A stretch of 64,000 nt of DNA, taken from contig OZ022509.1 in the NCBI GenBank assembly GCA_963989385.1, positions 77,026,667 through 77,090,666 on the forward strand, in the 5' to 3' direction. This DNA comes from Ctena decussata. Taxonomy: Eukaryota; Mollusca; Bivalvia; Lucinida; Lucinidae. Positions 46,075 to 56,232 of the stretch are shown here, piece by piece. The notes beneath the pieces were generated by a model. It ran no database searches and was not told where the DNA came from. It worked only from the letters and a program-made list of their open reading frames with translations. Made by a program: the position numbers and the translations under genes. Numbering within the stretch: the first letter of the stretch is position 1; the number at the start of each line of letters is the position of its first letter.

Positions 46075-46379
46075 AGCATTTATGCATCGGTTTTGGAAGT
46101 GTTAAAGGATTGTCCAGTTTATTGTTGTCAAGAGCCCACAAACTCTGTTCCACACTGTCCTCAATTTCTGAATTGAAACTAAACAGAATTTTGTTACCAA
46201 GTCTTTTCCATGAGTACTCCTGCTCAGTTTTCTTTTCCACCTGAGATGACACAATAGCCGAACTAACACTAAATTTCCTTGAATAGAAGAAATCCGCCGT
46301 TTCTGGTCCTTCACTTCAGAAATTAATTCTTTTATAGTCTGATAAAGATAGAGATGGCTGGTCAGGGTCTTCAGCCATA
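46075..46379 (-). pseudogene. Unrecognised about 100-codon frame with one stop
   Basis: On the minus strand ATG at 46379 begins MAEDPDQPSLSLSDYKRINF, then a TGA. The same frame continues SEGPETADFFYSRKFSVSS, KKTEQEYSWKRLGNKILFSF and LWALDNNKLDNPLTLPKPMH to a TAA at about 46075. The composition is coding-like and the frame is kept across the TGA. It is tail-to-tail with the relic at 44428-45945. The family is unknown; it could be an N-terminal exon or a small transposon ORF. Confidence 0.35.
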
Positions 46380-46615
46380 GCTAAAGTACAAAGTTAAAGC
46401 AATGTATATGAAACGATGTGTCCAGTTGTCGATTCACCGCTAGATTGAATATTTCAAGCTAACTGACTGTAACAAGCACATGATTGCCTCTACATGAGAA
46501 ACAAACCACATACGAATGCATAACTGGACCAGGAGAAAATATTTAATTTCTATTTCAACTCTTTCAGCCGAAATTAAATATATTTAAGTTGTTTGACATA
46601 TCGAACCAGAAATTT

Positions 46616-46826
46616 GGTTAGTTGTTTCTGGTTTAGCGGCCCTTTGAGACAGCATTTCAGTCCATATCAGGAATGAAATGATAGACGAGAGAAAAAATTT
46701 CCAAACAACTCCGACCTGCATCTGCGGCAAACACAGTAGGCCCTTGCCCTACTATTATCCAAAAAATCAGTAGGACGCCCCGGCACTGTAAGTTATACCC
46801 AGCAACATCGCACCATCCAACCACCC
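46616..46826 (-). mobile_element. SINE-like family R, copy R7
   Basis: It has TTTCTGGTTTAGCGGCCC at the left, an internal deletion after CAGTCCATATCAGG, and CAACATCGCACCATCCAACC at the right. Confidence 0.7.
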
Positions 46827-46829
46827 CTC

Positions 46830-47352
46830 AGAAATATGGTTATCATGGCAAAGAATGAATAGGTGTGATGGTCCTTTGCCTCTGGAGCATAGCTATAACC
46901 GACATTTTCTTGACAGACAGAAGCTACGAGCCGCTCTTGTAGGTTTGTGATGTCACAATAGTGCTTTCTTTTCGACCTTCAGATCTTACGAAATTTTAAA
47001 ACATTCGTTCTGTCCAATTTAGAAAGTTTGATGACGGCAGTTTTCATAAAATTTTCTACAGTTCCTCCTCTAATTTCGTGTTTTATAAGATATGTACCCA
47101 AAGGTAGGTTCTTGTGATTAGATGGTAGGGTTTCTTTCATTCGGCACCAGCTGCCACAAATCCCTGAATGCCAAACTAGTGCAAAACCACTGGCTGCAAA
47201 TTTCTTATAGTGTCTGCCGCATATTTACTTTGATCTAGCATGTATGTTTAAGCTTTTTATGATCCAGTTTATTGCCTTTTTCATTAGTTCTTTGTACATG
47301 TATTTAGCTTTCAATTTAAAAAGGCTGACTGGTGATGGTCTTTTTCACATTA
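46830..47352. other. Unannotated sequence
   Basis: No gene is recognised. The 105-codon + frame at 47244-47561 is hydrophobic at first but runs into a tandem duplication and lacks any family signature. Confidence 0.35.
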
Positions 47353-47564
47353 TTGTGTCACTGACTCTGTCCATATTTTTCCTAACTTCCGCTCGCGCTT
47401 TATTAAATCTTGTGCTGTCATCGTCGCATATGACGGTTCGCACAACGTATTTACATGATTGTGTCACTGACTCTGTCCATATTTTTCCTAACTTCCGCTC
47501 GCGCTTCATTAAATCTTGTGCTGTCATCGTCGCATACGACGATTCGCACAACGTATTTTAATCT
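47353..47564. repeat. 106-bp tandem duplication
   Basis: A block beginning TTGTGTCACTGACTCTGTCC occurs at 47353 and at 47459 with a few substitutions. Confidence 0.88.
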
Positions 47565-47689
47565 TTTATCTCCACTATCTCATTAGTAGAGCCACTTTTA
47601 TTATACTTACGGTTTCTCGCAATGTTCTTTTTCATTCTAGAACAAATACAAAGCCTGCATTGTTTGCATCTTGATGCCAAATTGCTTGA

Positions 47690-47820
47690 TTGATTGTTTT
47701 GGGTTTAACTGCCCTTTGAGACAGTATTTTAGTTTATATCGGGCCGTCTCCGAGAGAGAGGGAGGATGAAGAGAGACGAGAACTGATAGACGAGAGAAAA
47801 AAAAAGCACAGTAAGGTCTT
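47690..47820 (-). mobile_element. SINE-like family R, partial copy R8
   Basis: The left half of the family (TTTTGGGTTTAACTGCCCTT, TATATCGGGCCGTCTCC) stops at GCACAGTAAGG. Confidence 0.65.
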
Positions 47821-48049
47821 CTCCATGGCACTTCAGCCCTGTTACATGATTGTGCATCTTTTCCAGATTATCACCCCCCAAAAAAAAAAACTACATGTAC
47901 ACTAATGGAGGAATCTGTAATGAAACAATGCAACGTCTGCAAAAAAAAAAAAAAAACACGTCCATAACTATGCCACTGCAAGTCAGGCAGCAAAAATGAG
48001 GCCCTGCTTCTATTTCATGGTTGATCAATACACCTCGACATAAAGGGAT

Positions 48050-48272
48050 TGATTTGGTTTGGTTTAACGTTCCTTTGAAGCAGCATTTCAGTCTATATCG
48101 GGCCGTCTTGCAGAGACAGGAAGAAAGAAGAGAAATGATAGAAGAGAGAAAAATGCCCAACCCATCCCCACCTACTGCAAGCACAGTTGGCCCTTGCCCA
48201 ACAATGTTCCAGATCAGTAGGACGCCCCAGTACTGGAAGTTATACACAGCACCATCGCACCACCCGACCACT
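48050..48272 (-). mobile_element. SINE-like family R, copy R9
   Basis: It has GGTTTAACGTTCCTTTG at the left, TATATCGGGCCGTCTTGC in the middle, and CACCATCGCACCACCCGACC at the right. Confidence 0.72.
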
Positions 48273-49251
48273 CCCGACATGAAAAGAAGTATAATAAATG
48301 GCTTAAAATGTATTGCTTCCGAAATAAAACTCCACTGGACAGATTCAAATATTTTGCAATTTAAACTGAAACCTTGAAAATTGGGTCAAGTCTCTGGCTG
48401 GTTCAAATAGAACGCCGTCGGCCAAGTGTCACCCGACGTTGGAAATGTGATACAAACTGCAGCCCTTTCAGTTTCAGAGTAACTGTATGGTCAACAACAG
48501 AAAATATGTGTATATATTGCAGAACCTGGTAAGCAAATAATAACTGTAGCATAAGCAAGACATATACCCAACTACTAGGCCTCTATTGAGTTATAAAATA
48601 CTTCTGTTTAGATAGGGGCATATGTGTAAAATCAGGTTTTTGAATTTTGACATCAAGACTGTATACCCAATTACAAAATAACAAGGGCTATAATCTTGCT
48701 AATATGAATCTGATGAAAAATGAACATTGCATTTATGAAACTTCAGCCCACCAATATGAATAGTTCTGGAGTTATCCTTTTACCTTTAAGTGTATGTCGT
48801 TTATCTGTGGAAGAGGAATAACTATGTCACTAATTAATTTAGCACATTGAAACAATAATCAGTATAATTAATTTACCAAATACTAGTAACATACCCAATT
48901 TCAGCTATCTCGGTCAAACTGTTCAAAAGTTGGGAAAATGCCAAAAATGACAAAGGGCCATTTCTTTGTAAAAACAAATAGGGCAATAGAAATTTCAAAT
49001 ACACAAGCACATTTTCAGATCATGACGAAAGATTCTGCATAATTTCAGGTCAATCTGATATAAGATGTGGCAGGAGTTGTGGGGACAAGGTCTGAGTCAG
49101 GAAGGGCAGTAACTCCATCAAATATGGCCGAAACAAAAAATCGAAAACCACATGCACATTCTCATATCATAAGAATACAATCATCAATCCGATGGAAAAC
49201 GTAGGAGTATGAAAGTCTGTCCACTTTTTCAAGAATTGTTATACTTTGTTT

Positions 49252-49282
<31 letters not shown>

Positions 49283-49397
49283 GGGGAAGGGGTAAAGGGA
49301 GGAGAAAGAACAATTTACATGTGAGCCACCCAAAGACCTTCAAAATGAAGTCAAGTTCACAACACCCAACTTAACTCTTTGGACTCTCCCAATGATA
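48273..49397. other. Unannotated sequence with a GT/G microsatellite
   Basis: AT-rich DNA with weak internal repetition (AAAGGGCCATTTCTTTG, GGGCAGTAACTCCATC), probably an old repeat. A (GT)n run leads into about 22 G at 49252-49288. No gene is seen. Confidence 0.4.
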
Positions 49398-50416
49398 CAA
49401 GGGTTGGTCCAGAAGTAATGTCGCTTATCCATTGCGCGCTTATTCATCGTAGCATTATAATAAAAAAATATATATCAAGTTACACTGTAATTCAGTTCTG
49501 ATTAACAGAATAAATATAAAGTTGGATTCTTTCTTCCGTTCCAGTTATACAGACGTTCAAAGTATGCCACCAACGTCATCGCGCCGCACGTTAGAATAAC
49601 GTTATATTCGTGAACATAATTTTCAAAGGCAATCACAAATCAACAACAAACTAACGCGGAATATCAGATGAAAAATTGATACGATGACGAAATATATTTC
49701 TGCCGCCCACTGTTGAAACTTTAATAACGTCACTGCAGTTTGAAGATCGCTAGTTAGTGCTAATGTTTGTTACTGCCGAGTGAAAAATATAGATTTCTGA
49801 CAAACGCGTCAGCGCATAGTTATGCGGTTTTCCAACAAATTACGAATATCACCATTAGAGACTCTAGAACTGTTTAATTAGACATGCGATAATATAACAT
49901 AGATCATCAGGCTTGTGTAAAGGTGCAACCATGGCTCTAGTGATACCGAGGAGTCGCAAGAGGATCGTCTGAAAACCGCAAGGCCTTTATGTGCAATGTC
50001 AGACAATAATGTCGCTCTTGTTTAGACCCCATACATGAAGATCGATGTCCTGCAATTCGAATAATATGCAAATTCTTGAACATTAGCTGTGGGGCAGTTT
50101 AAGGAATTTTGAAAGATGAGATAAACATGGGTAAACGTATATTAGTGCTGTGCTGGAACAACGACAGTGCTTCTTTGGACATGACACAATATCAAAACTT
50201 TGTCTGGAACGTCAACAACGTCATCGACGTGCGGCGTGTGTCGTTACCATGCCTTCTGTCTATCTCGATATCACGATTACTGTGTGCTATAACTTTATGA
50301 CATTTTCAGACTACAGTGCAAATAGATTAAGGTACTTGTGTACGGAATTTTGTCGCTCTCTTTTTACTCTCCGCGATTTTATAGCTGCAGTGACATTACT
50401 TCTGGATCAACCCTCG
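49398..50416 (+). mobile_element. mariner-like transposon relic
   Basis: It is about 1.02 kb with TA on both sides. Inverted ends of about 30 bp begin CAAGGGTTGGTCCAGAAGTA and, at the right in reverse complement, CGAGGGTTGATCCAGAAGTA. Inside, a broken frame matches the mariner transposase N-terminal helix-turn-helix region: DPIHEDRCPAIRIICKFLNI then SCGAV, a stop, GILKDEINMGK. The canonical mariner pattern there is a HxDRRxTIxEL...ISHGxxxxIL motif. The DDD catalytic part is not readable and the length is below the usual 1.3 kb, so it is internally deleted and dead. Confidence 0.78.
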
Positions 50417-50427
50417 TATATCCATAT

Positions 50428-50640
50428 ATTTGGTTGGTTGTTTTGGGCTTAATGGCCCTTTTAGACAGTATTTCTGTCTATAACGGGCCGTCTCCCAGAA
50501 AGAGAGAAATTATAGACGAGAGAAAAATGTCCAAACAAACCCCATCCGCACCTACTGCAAGCACAGTAGGCCCTTGCCCTACTATTAACGCCCCGGTACT
50601 TGAAGTTATACCCAGCACCATCGCACCACCCAACCACCCC
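50428..50640 (-). mobile_element. SINE-like family R, copy R10
   Basis: It has TTGGTTGTTTTGGGCTTAAT at the left, AACGGGCCGTCTCCC, and CACCATCGCACCACCCAACC at the right. It lies just after the mariner relic. Confidence 0.75.
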
Positions 50641-50855
50641 CTATATCCATATAAGTTAAGTTGAAATTCCCTAAGTGCTTCAAGCAATATATTTTGTGAA
50701 AAGTCACCAAATGCGTAAATGTAGCCAGTCATGTTCAGTTATTATGATAGTCATTCAACAATGTTCTTGGTTACCTGAATAGTTAATCATTCAACAATGT
50801 TCTTGGTTACCTGAATAGTTAATGCTTTTATCTTATGGTATTTCGGCAACCTTTT

Positions 50856-53513
50856 TAGCTCACCAGAGCCGAAAGCTCCGGGGGAGCTTATAGGATAGGC
50901 AATGGTCCGTCGTCGTCTGTCGTCGTCGTATGTCGTCTGTCTGGCGTCGTCGTCCGTCAACACTTTTAAACGACATCTCCTCTGAAGCCACTTGGCCGAT
51001 TGGGCCCAAATTTCATCTGTGACATCCTTGGGATGGGGGATTGTAAGTTTGTGTTTTTTATGAAAATTGGCCATTTAGTTTGGTTGCTATGGCAACTTAG
51101 AGTTCCCATTGACTTATAATGGGGAAAATTGAAAAATGGCATTTTCTGCCAAGCCATTGCAGATATGTTGATAAAACTTTTATAGAAATGTTCCTTGAGA
51201 TGTCTTCTATCTGCTATATGTTTTTGGCCCACTGCTCCTTTTATTGGTTGCCATGGAAACCGAAATGCAAAAAAATGGAAAAATATTTAAAAGATTATCT
51301 CCTCTGAAGCCACTGGGCCGATAAGGCCCAGATTTCATCTGTGGCATCCTCAGGCTTGGGGATTGAAAGTTTGTGTATTTTATGATCATGGGCCCTGGGG
51401 CTATAAGGCCGGATTTCATTTGTGGCATCCATGGGCCGGGGGATTGAAAGTTTATGTTTTTTTATGAAAATCTGCCCTTTAGTTTGGTTGCTATAGCAAA
51501 TTAGAGTTGCATTGACTTATAATGGGGAAACTAGAAAAATGGCATTTACTGCCAAGCCATTGCATATATGTTGACAAAACTTTTATAGATTGTTCCTTGA
51601 GAAGTCTCTTATTAGCTATGTGTTTTTTATTTTTTTTTTTGCCCACTGCTCCTTTTATTGGTTGCCATGGAAACCAAAATGCAAAAAAAAAAATGGAAAA
51701 AAAAAACTTAAAAAAATTTATCTCCTCAGAAGCCACTGGGCCAATAAGGCCCAGATTTCATATGTAGTATCCTTAGGCAGGATGATTGAAAATTTATTTA
51801 TTTAGTTTTAAGCTCACTAGAGCCGAAGGCTCCGGGGGAGCTTATAGGATAGGCAGTGGTCCGTCGTCGTCGTCTGTCGTCGTATGTCGTCGTCCGTCAA
51901 CACTTTTAAACGACATCTCCTCTGAAGCCACTAGGCCGATTGGGCTCAAATTTCATCTGTGGCATCCTTGGGATGGGGGATTGAAAGTTTGTGTTTTTTA
52001 TGAAAATTGCCCTTTTAGTTTGGTTGCTATGGCAACTTAGTTTTCCCATTGACTTATAATGGGGAAAATTGAAAAATGGCATTTTCTGCCAAGCCATTGC
52101 AGATATGTTGATAAAACTTTTATAGAAATGTTCCTTGAGATGTCTACTATCAGCTATGTGTTTTTTGGCCCACTGCTCCTTTTATTGGTTGCCATGGAAA
52201 CCGAAATGCCAAAAAAAAAAGAAAAAATATGTAAAAAATTATCTTCTCTGAAGCCACTGGGCCGATAAGGTCCAGGTTTCATCTATGGCATCCTTGGGAT
52301 GAGGGATTGAAAGGTTGTGTTTTTTATGAAAATTGCCCTTTTAGTTTGGTTGCTATGGCAACTTAGAGTTCTCATTGACTTATAATGGGGAAAATTGAAA
52401 AATGGCATTTTCTGCCAAGCCATTGCAGACATGTTGATAAAACCTTTATAGAAATGTTCCTTGAGATGTCTTCTATCAGCTGTTTTTTTTGGCCCAATGC
52501 CCCTTTTATTGGTTGCCATGGAAAAACAAAATAAAAACAAAAAAATGGAAAAAAATACTTAAAAATTATTTCCACTGTAACCACTGGGCGGATAAGGCCC
52601 AGATTTCATCTGTAGTATCCTTAGGCTGGGGGTTTGAAAGTTTGTGTATTTTATGAAAATCTGCCCTTTAGTTTGGTTGCTATGGCAACTTATAGTTCCT
52701 ATTGACTTATAATGGGGAAAATTGAAAAATGGCATTTACTGCCTAGCCATTGCAGATATGTTGACAAAACTTTTATAGAAATGTTCCTTAAGAAGTCTTC
52801 TATTTGCTTTATTGTTTTTGGACCCACTGTTCCTTTTACTGGTTGTCATGGAAACCCAAATGCAATAATGATGGGAAAAAAAATACTTACAAAATTATCT
52901 CCTCAGAAGCCACTGGGCCAATAAGGCCCGAATTCATCTGTAGTATCCTAATTATGCTGGGGGGTTGAAAGTTTGTGTTTTTAATGAAAAATTGGCTTTT
53001 TCGTTTGGTTGCTATGGAAACTTAGAGTTGCATTGACTTATACTGGGGAAAATTGAAAAATGGCATTTACTGTAATCAAAATATGGAAAATAGTTATATA
53101 TTTTGTTGTCAACTCAACAGACTGTCAGGCTGAGACTAAATTTATGTTGTATATTTTGTATTAGCATGTACAAATGTGACAGCAATTTTGACAGCAATTT
53201 TGAGCTAGAGATCTGGTGAGCTTTGTGGCCCGTGGGCCTCTTGTTTGTTTTTTAAATCGGCTCTTTAGTTTGGTTGCTATAGCAGCTTATGGTTGCATTG
53301 ACTTGCAATGGGGAAAATTAAAAAATGGCATTTACTGCAATCAATATATGGAAAATAGTTATATATTTTGTTATCAACTCAACAGACTGTCAGACTGAGA
53401 CTTTGTAGTTGTATTAGCCTGTACGAATTGACAACAATTTTGAGTGTATACAAATTTGATAGCAATTTTGAGCTAGAGATCTGGTGAGCTTTGTGGCCCG
53501 TGGGCCTCTTGTT
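50856..53513 (+). mobile_element. HINE-6a: Helentron-like element, interrupted by HINE-6b
   Basis: The head is TAGCTCACCAGAGCC with AGCTCCGGGGGAGCT and a long CGTCGTCTGTCGTCG stretch. Core units contain GGTTGCTATGGCAACTTAGA, related to the HINE-2 core. The tail is CTGGTGAGCTTTG, then the hairpin GGCCCGTGGGCC and TCTTGTT at 53513. The element at 51809-53244 sits inside it in a T-run. Confidence 0.75.
51809..53244 (+). mobile_element. HINE-6b: same family nested in HINE-6a
   Basis: It has the same head (TAAGCTCACTAGAGCC, GGCTCCGGGGGAGCT, CGTCGTCGTCTGTCG). Four core units each carry TTGGTTGCTATGGCAACTTA and GGTTGCCATGGAAACC, and the tail is CTGGTGAGCTTTG, the hairpin GGCCCGTGGGCC and TCTTGTT. 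The host unit resumes after 53244 with a T-run (TTTAAATCGGCTCTTTAG). Confidence 0.75.
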
Positions 53514-53594
53514 TATGCTTAACTGCATCTTCCAGTCTGACAAATGTTTAGACCTGGAACAAGATACAACGTATCCTTAGCATGAAAAAAAATA

Positions 53595-53734
53595 TATAAA
53601 GATCATTAATAACTTTCAGAAGTAAAGTTCTGTTCACTAACAGTTTGTTATATAGCAAATACAAAATATAAAGATCATTAATAAATTTCAGAAGTAGAGT
53701 TCTGTTCACTAACAGTTTGTTATATAGCAAATAC
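53595..53734. repeat. 72-bp tandem duplication
   Basis: A block starting TATAAAGATCATTAATAA at 53595 is repeated at 53667 with a couple of substitutions. Confidence 0.85.
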
Positions 53735-53888
53735 GGAAAACTATGCCTTATTGCTAGAAGTCCTCTGCTTATTTCATCTCACTGTTTTCCTATCAAACCA
53801 TAATTCTGCAGAATGTGCCACAAAAAACAGTTAACCAGAAAACTTGACCCAACTTTTAACCCATTCATGCCCCATAAATGGAACACAG

Positions 53889-53955
53889 GCAAACAGTGCA
53901 GACCCAGATCAGACGCCGCATTTCGCGGCGTGTAATCTAAGTCTCCACTGTTTGC
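53889..53955. repeat. Hairpin of the GATCAGAC family
   Basis: The arms AAACAGTGCAGACCCAGAT and TCTAAGTCTCCACTGTTTGC flank a small stem ACGCCGC/GCGGCGT. Related arms occur at 4649, 26620 and 43243. Confidence 0.6.
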
Positions 53956-54480
53956 TTAAAAATCAAGCATTTCTTTAAAACAAAAGTGAAAATTTACCAG
54001 ACACCCCTAAAATGATGAATGGACTCGCCAATTTCATAAGGGTTGAAGAATCCATTCGTCGTTAATGGGTTAAGCTGTTGATGTCGACAATTGCTGGTTG
54101 CTGCATTGCATTTTGGGATACTTTTAACCCATCCGCCATGCCAGGACCTCTAGGAGAGCTCACGTCAAGGGAAAATTGACCTTTGGGGAATGGCATCAGA
54201 AATTGCGCACTTATAGACATAATAAACATGGTTATTTTTAGAATTGGAATTCCAACGAAAGAAAATAAACCAAAAGGAAAAACGACTATTTTCTTCAACA
54301 TCTGACGATTTTCTCAATAGCAACAAATTCAGAAAAATAAGAGAATTCAATACCGCTCAGAAAAAGACGAAATTATTTTGTGGACATAATTGACATCGCT
54401 AGCCCAGGAACCTACCTTTAATGTGTTTATAGTACTTCTGTCGGCATGTTCTGAAAAGTAAAAAAAAAAAAAAAAAGAAA
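53956..54480. other. Unannotated sequence
   Basis: No gene is recognised; an A-run of about 16 lies at 54460-54476 next to HINE-7. Confidence 0.4.
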
Positions 54481-54628
54481 AACAAGACCTGTCACAGGGA
54501 CAGGATAGCTCGCCTGACAGCGCCTTGCTCATCACATAAAAAACTTTAACGTAAAACTTTAACATTTTGCTAACGCTGACGCCGACGCCGGCAATAGCTC
54601 TTCCTGAACTTCGTTCAGGCGAGCTAAA
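54481..54628 (-). mobile_element. HINE-7: minimal Helentron-like element without core
   Basis: On the minus strand the head TTTTTAGCTCGCCTGAACG with its CGTTCAGG hairpin is followed by GCCGGCGTCGGCGTCAGCG. The 3' hairpin CCTGTCCCTGTGACAGG and TCTTGTT come after only about 80 bp. It abuts an A-run (T-run on the element strand) at 54460-54476. Confidence 0.72.
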
Positions 54629-55676
54629 AAGTAATTATTTCGTACTGACACTCGCCATTTTTATTAGTCTTAAAAGACACCATCTCTTACGACAGTATCG
54701 ATGCATTAAAGAGGGACCCCATTTTTCCAGGAAGAATCTGATATAAAGCCAGGTGTTTGATAAATTACATGTAATCTCTGACCTGTCAGCAGTCCCATGA
54801 GATGCCATTTATTGGTCTGGATAGAGATGATAAAATGTTTTGACTGGAATTGTCTGCAAGTGACTGGGACTTTATGAAAGTTTTTTATTAAAAAATATGC
54901 AATGGGATTTATAGTTTGATATTGATTTAAAGTCTCCATAGTCCTATCAGTGTAAAAAACATCCAAACACAAATCATTATGAAAAGCCTTTCAACTTCAG
55001 GTTTGTTGATAAAATGTAGGTTGGCGTGCATAAATTGATCAAAATAGCTGGCAAAAAGTATGGAAAATATGTTTTTGAAAAACTACAAATCGCTCAAAAA
55101 ATATGAATTTCCTTTTCTGGTTTTCGGTTGAGTGATGCAATATAAATAAAAGCGTCACAGTGAATGAGGCCCCACCCTTGTACATTGTATTTTTACCATT
55201 TTATTAAAGGACATGATATCGAAAGAAGGCCAACTAAAATGACCCAAATAATTTTTCAAACCCTTTTTATGTGAAACTCAAGGGTGTTTTATTTGTTTTA
55301 GCTCAGCCGATCGCGGTCATTTACAATGAAGAAACTATGGAGAGATGCTTGCAGCAATACCTCGTGATGAAATTTTTTCATGTTTATAGAGCAATAGGGC
55401 CTTTAAGTATATTTACATCAAAATTTGCGACAATCCATCTAACAGATGAAACATTTCTATGCAGGATGAGATTTTTTCATTCAGGGCTCTAGAAATGTAA
55501 GGTTGCTGCTGTTTCTTTCCATATCTGTAATAAAATGAGGTGGTTAAATTAAGCCGGATAGTAGTAATTTTCGCCTTTTGCTGGTTTAAACTCTGAACCT
55601 GTAAGAGCATTCTAGCACAGTACATTTACTCGGAGTACTACTATAACAACGCATAAAATAAGAAAGAAAATTTACT
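54629..55676. other. Unannotated AT-rich sequence
   Basis: Short frames only; no family signature or splice-bounded exon is convincing on either strand. Confidence 0.4.
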
Positions 55677-55840
55677 CTTTTGCATTTAATACCATAAACA
55701 TCTTCATCTCGTATGACGAAAACTTTAATTTTCACTCCTGCTTCGCACTCGTAAAAAATACCAATAATTTCATCACCTTCGGTGAAGATATTTATGGTAT
55801 TCACTGCAAAAGAATGAATATCCTCTACAAACTCCAAATG
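55677..55840 (-). CDS. Possible exon, unrecognised
   Basis: On the minus strand the open frame EFVEDIHSFAVNTINIFTEG, DEIIGIFYECEAGVKIKVF, VIRDEDVYGIKCK ends at AAAAGA|GTAAAT, a good donor sequence. Possible acceptors upstream are TTTGTAG and CATTCTTTTGCAG. The peptide has alternating hydrophobic and charged residues, as in a beta domain. There is no ATG, no second exon is fixed, and I recognise no family. Confidence 0.3.
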
Positions 55841-55969
55841 ACTTTACTCCAGAATGCATGGAATGCACAATGTCAAAGGTAAAGATATTCAGACAACTTG
55901 CCCCATAAACTGAAATAACAATACAAATCAGTAGCAAGATTTCGTGTATTTAACACCACTTTATGACAA

Positions 55970-56176
55970 TTAAATCCACATATGACCCATGTAAGGATGT
56001 CCGAAGGATTTGGATAGTGTTCTCAATTGGTCCACAACACAAAATGGCATGAGTTCTCGCTTATCGTTCACTTGCCTTCCTGCTGCTACTTTCCTCTGCA
56101 TGTATCTATTGTCATTCCAGTCACCAGAATTAAGAAAGGACATAGTGTGATAAGGACCGTTTTGGCCCCCATTCAA
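55970..56176 (-). other. Open minus-strand stretch, possible exon or old repeat
   Basis: The frame reads NGGQNGPYHTMSFLNSGDWN, MQRKVAAGRQVNDKRELMP and VVDQLRTLSKSFGHPYMGH. The first 35 bp (GGGGGCCAAAACGGTCCTTA) resemble 62669-62705 on the + strand, so part is repetitive. No ATG or splice evidence settles it. Confidence 0.25.
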
Positions 56177-56220
56177 ATATGATTTCTGACATGCAGGAAA
56201 ATTGCAAGAAAATTTGATTT

Positions 56221-56232
56221 TAATACATTTTC
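56221..56232 (+). repeat. Target-site duplication of LINE-D, left
   Basis: TAATACATTTTC here matches 62030-62041 exactly. Confidence 0.9.

Noticed and set aside
47244..47561. Hydrophobic 105-codon ORF as a membrane protein
   Set aside because: Its second half is a 106-bp tandem duplication and there is no supporting context.
49252..49288. Telomere-like or regulatory G-rich sequence
   Set aside because: It is a plain (GT)n followed by poly-G, a microsatellite with no further structure.
2145..53513. CRISPR-like array (regular repeats with spacers)
   Set aside because: Units of 145-440 bp are head-to-tail without unique spacers, in an animal genome; they are tandem cores of Helentron-like elements.
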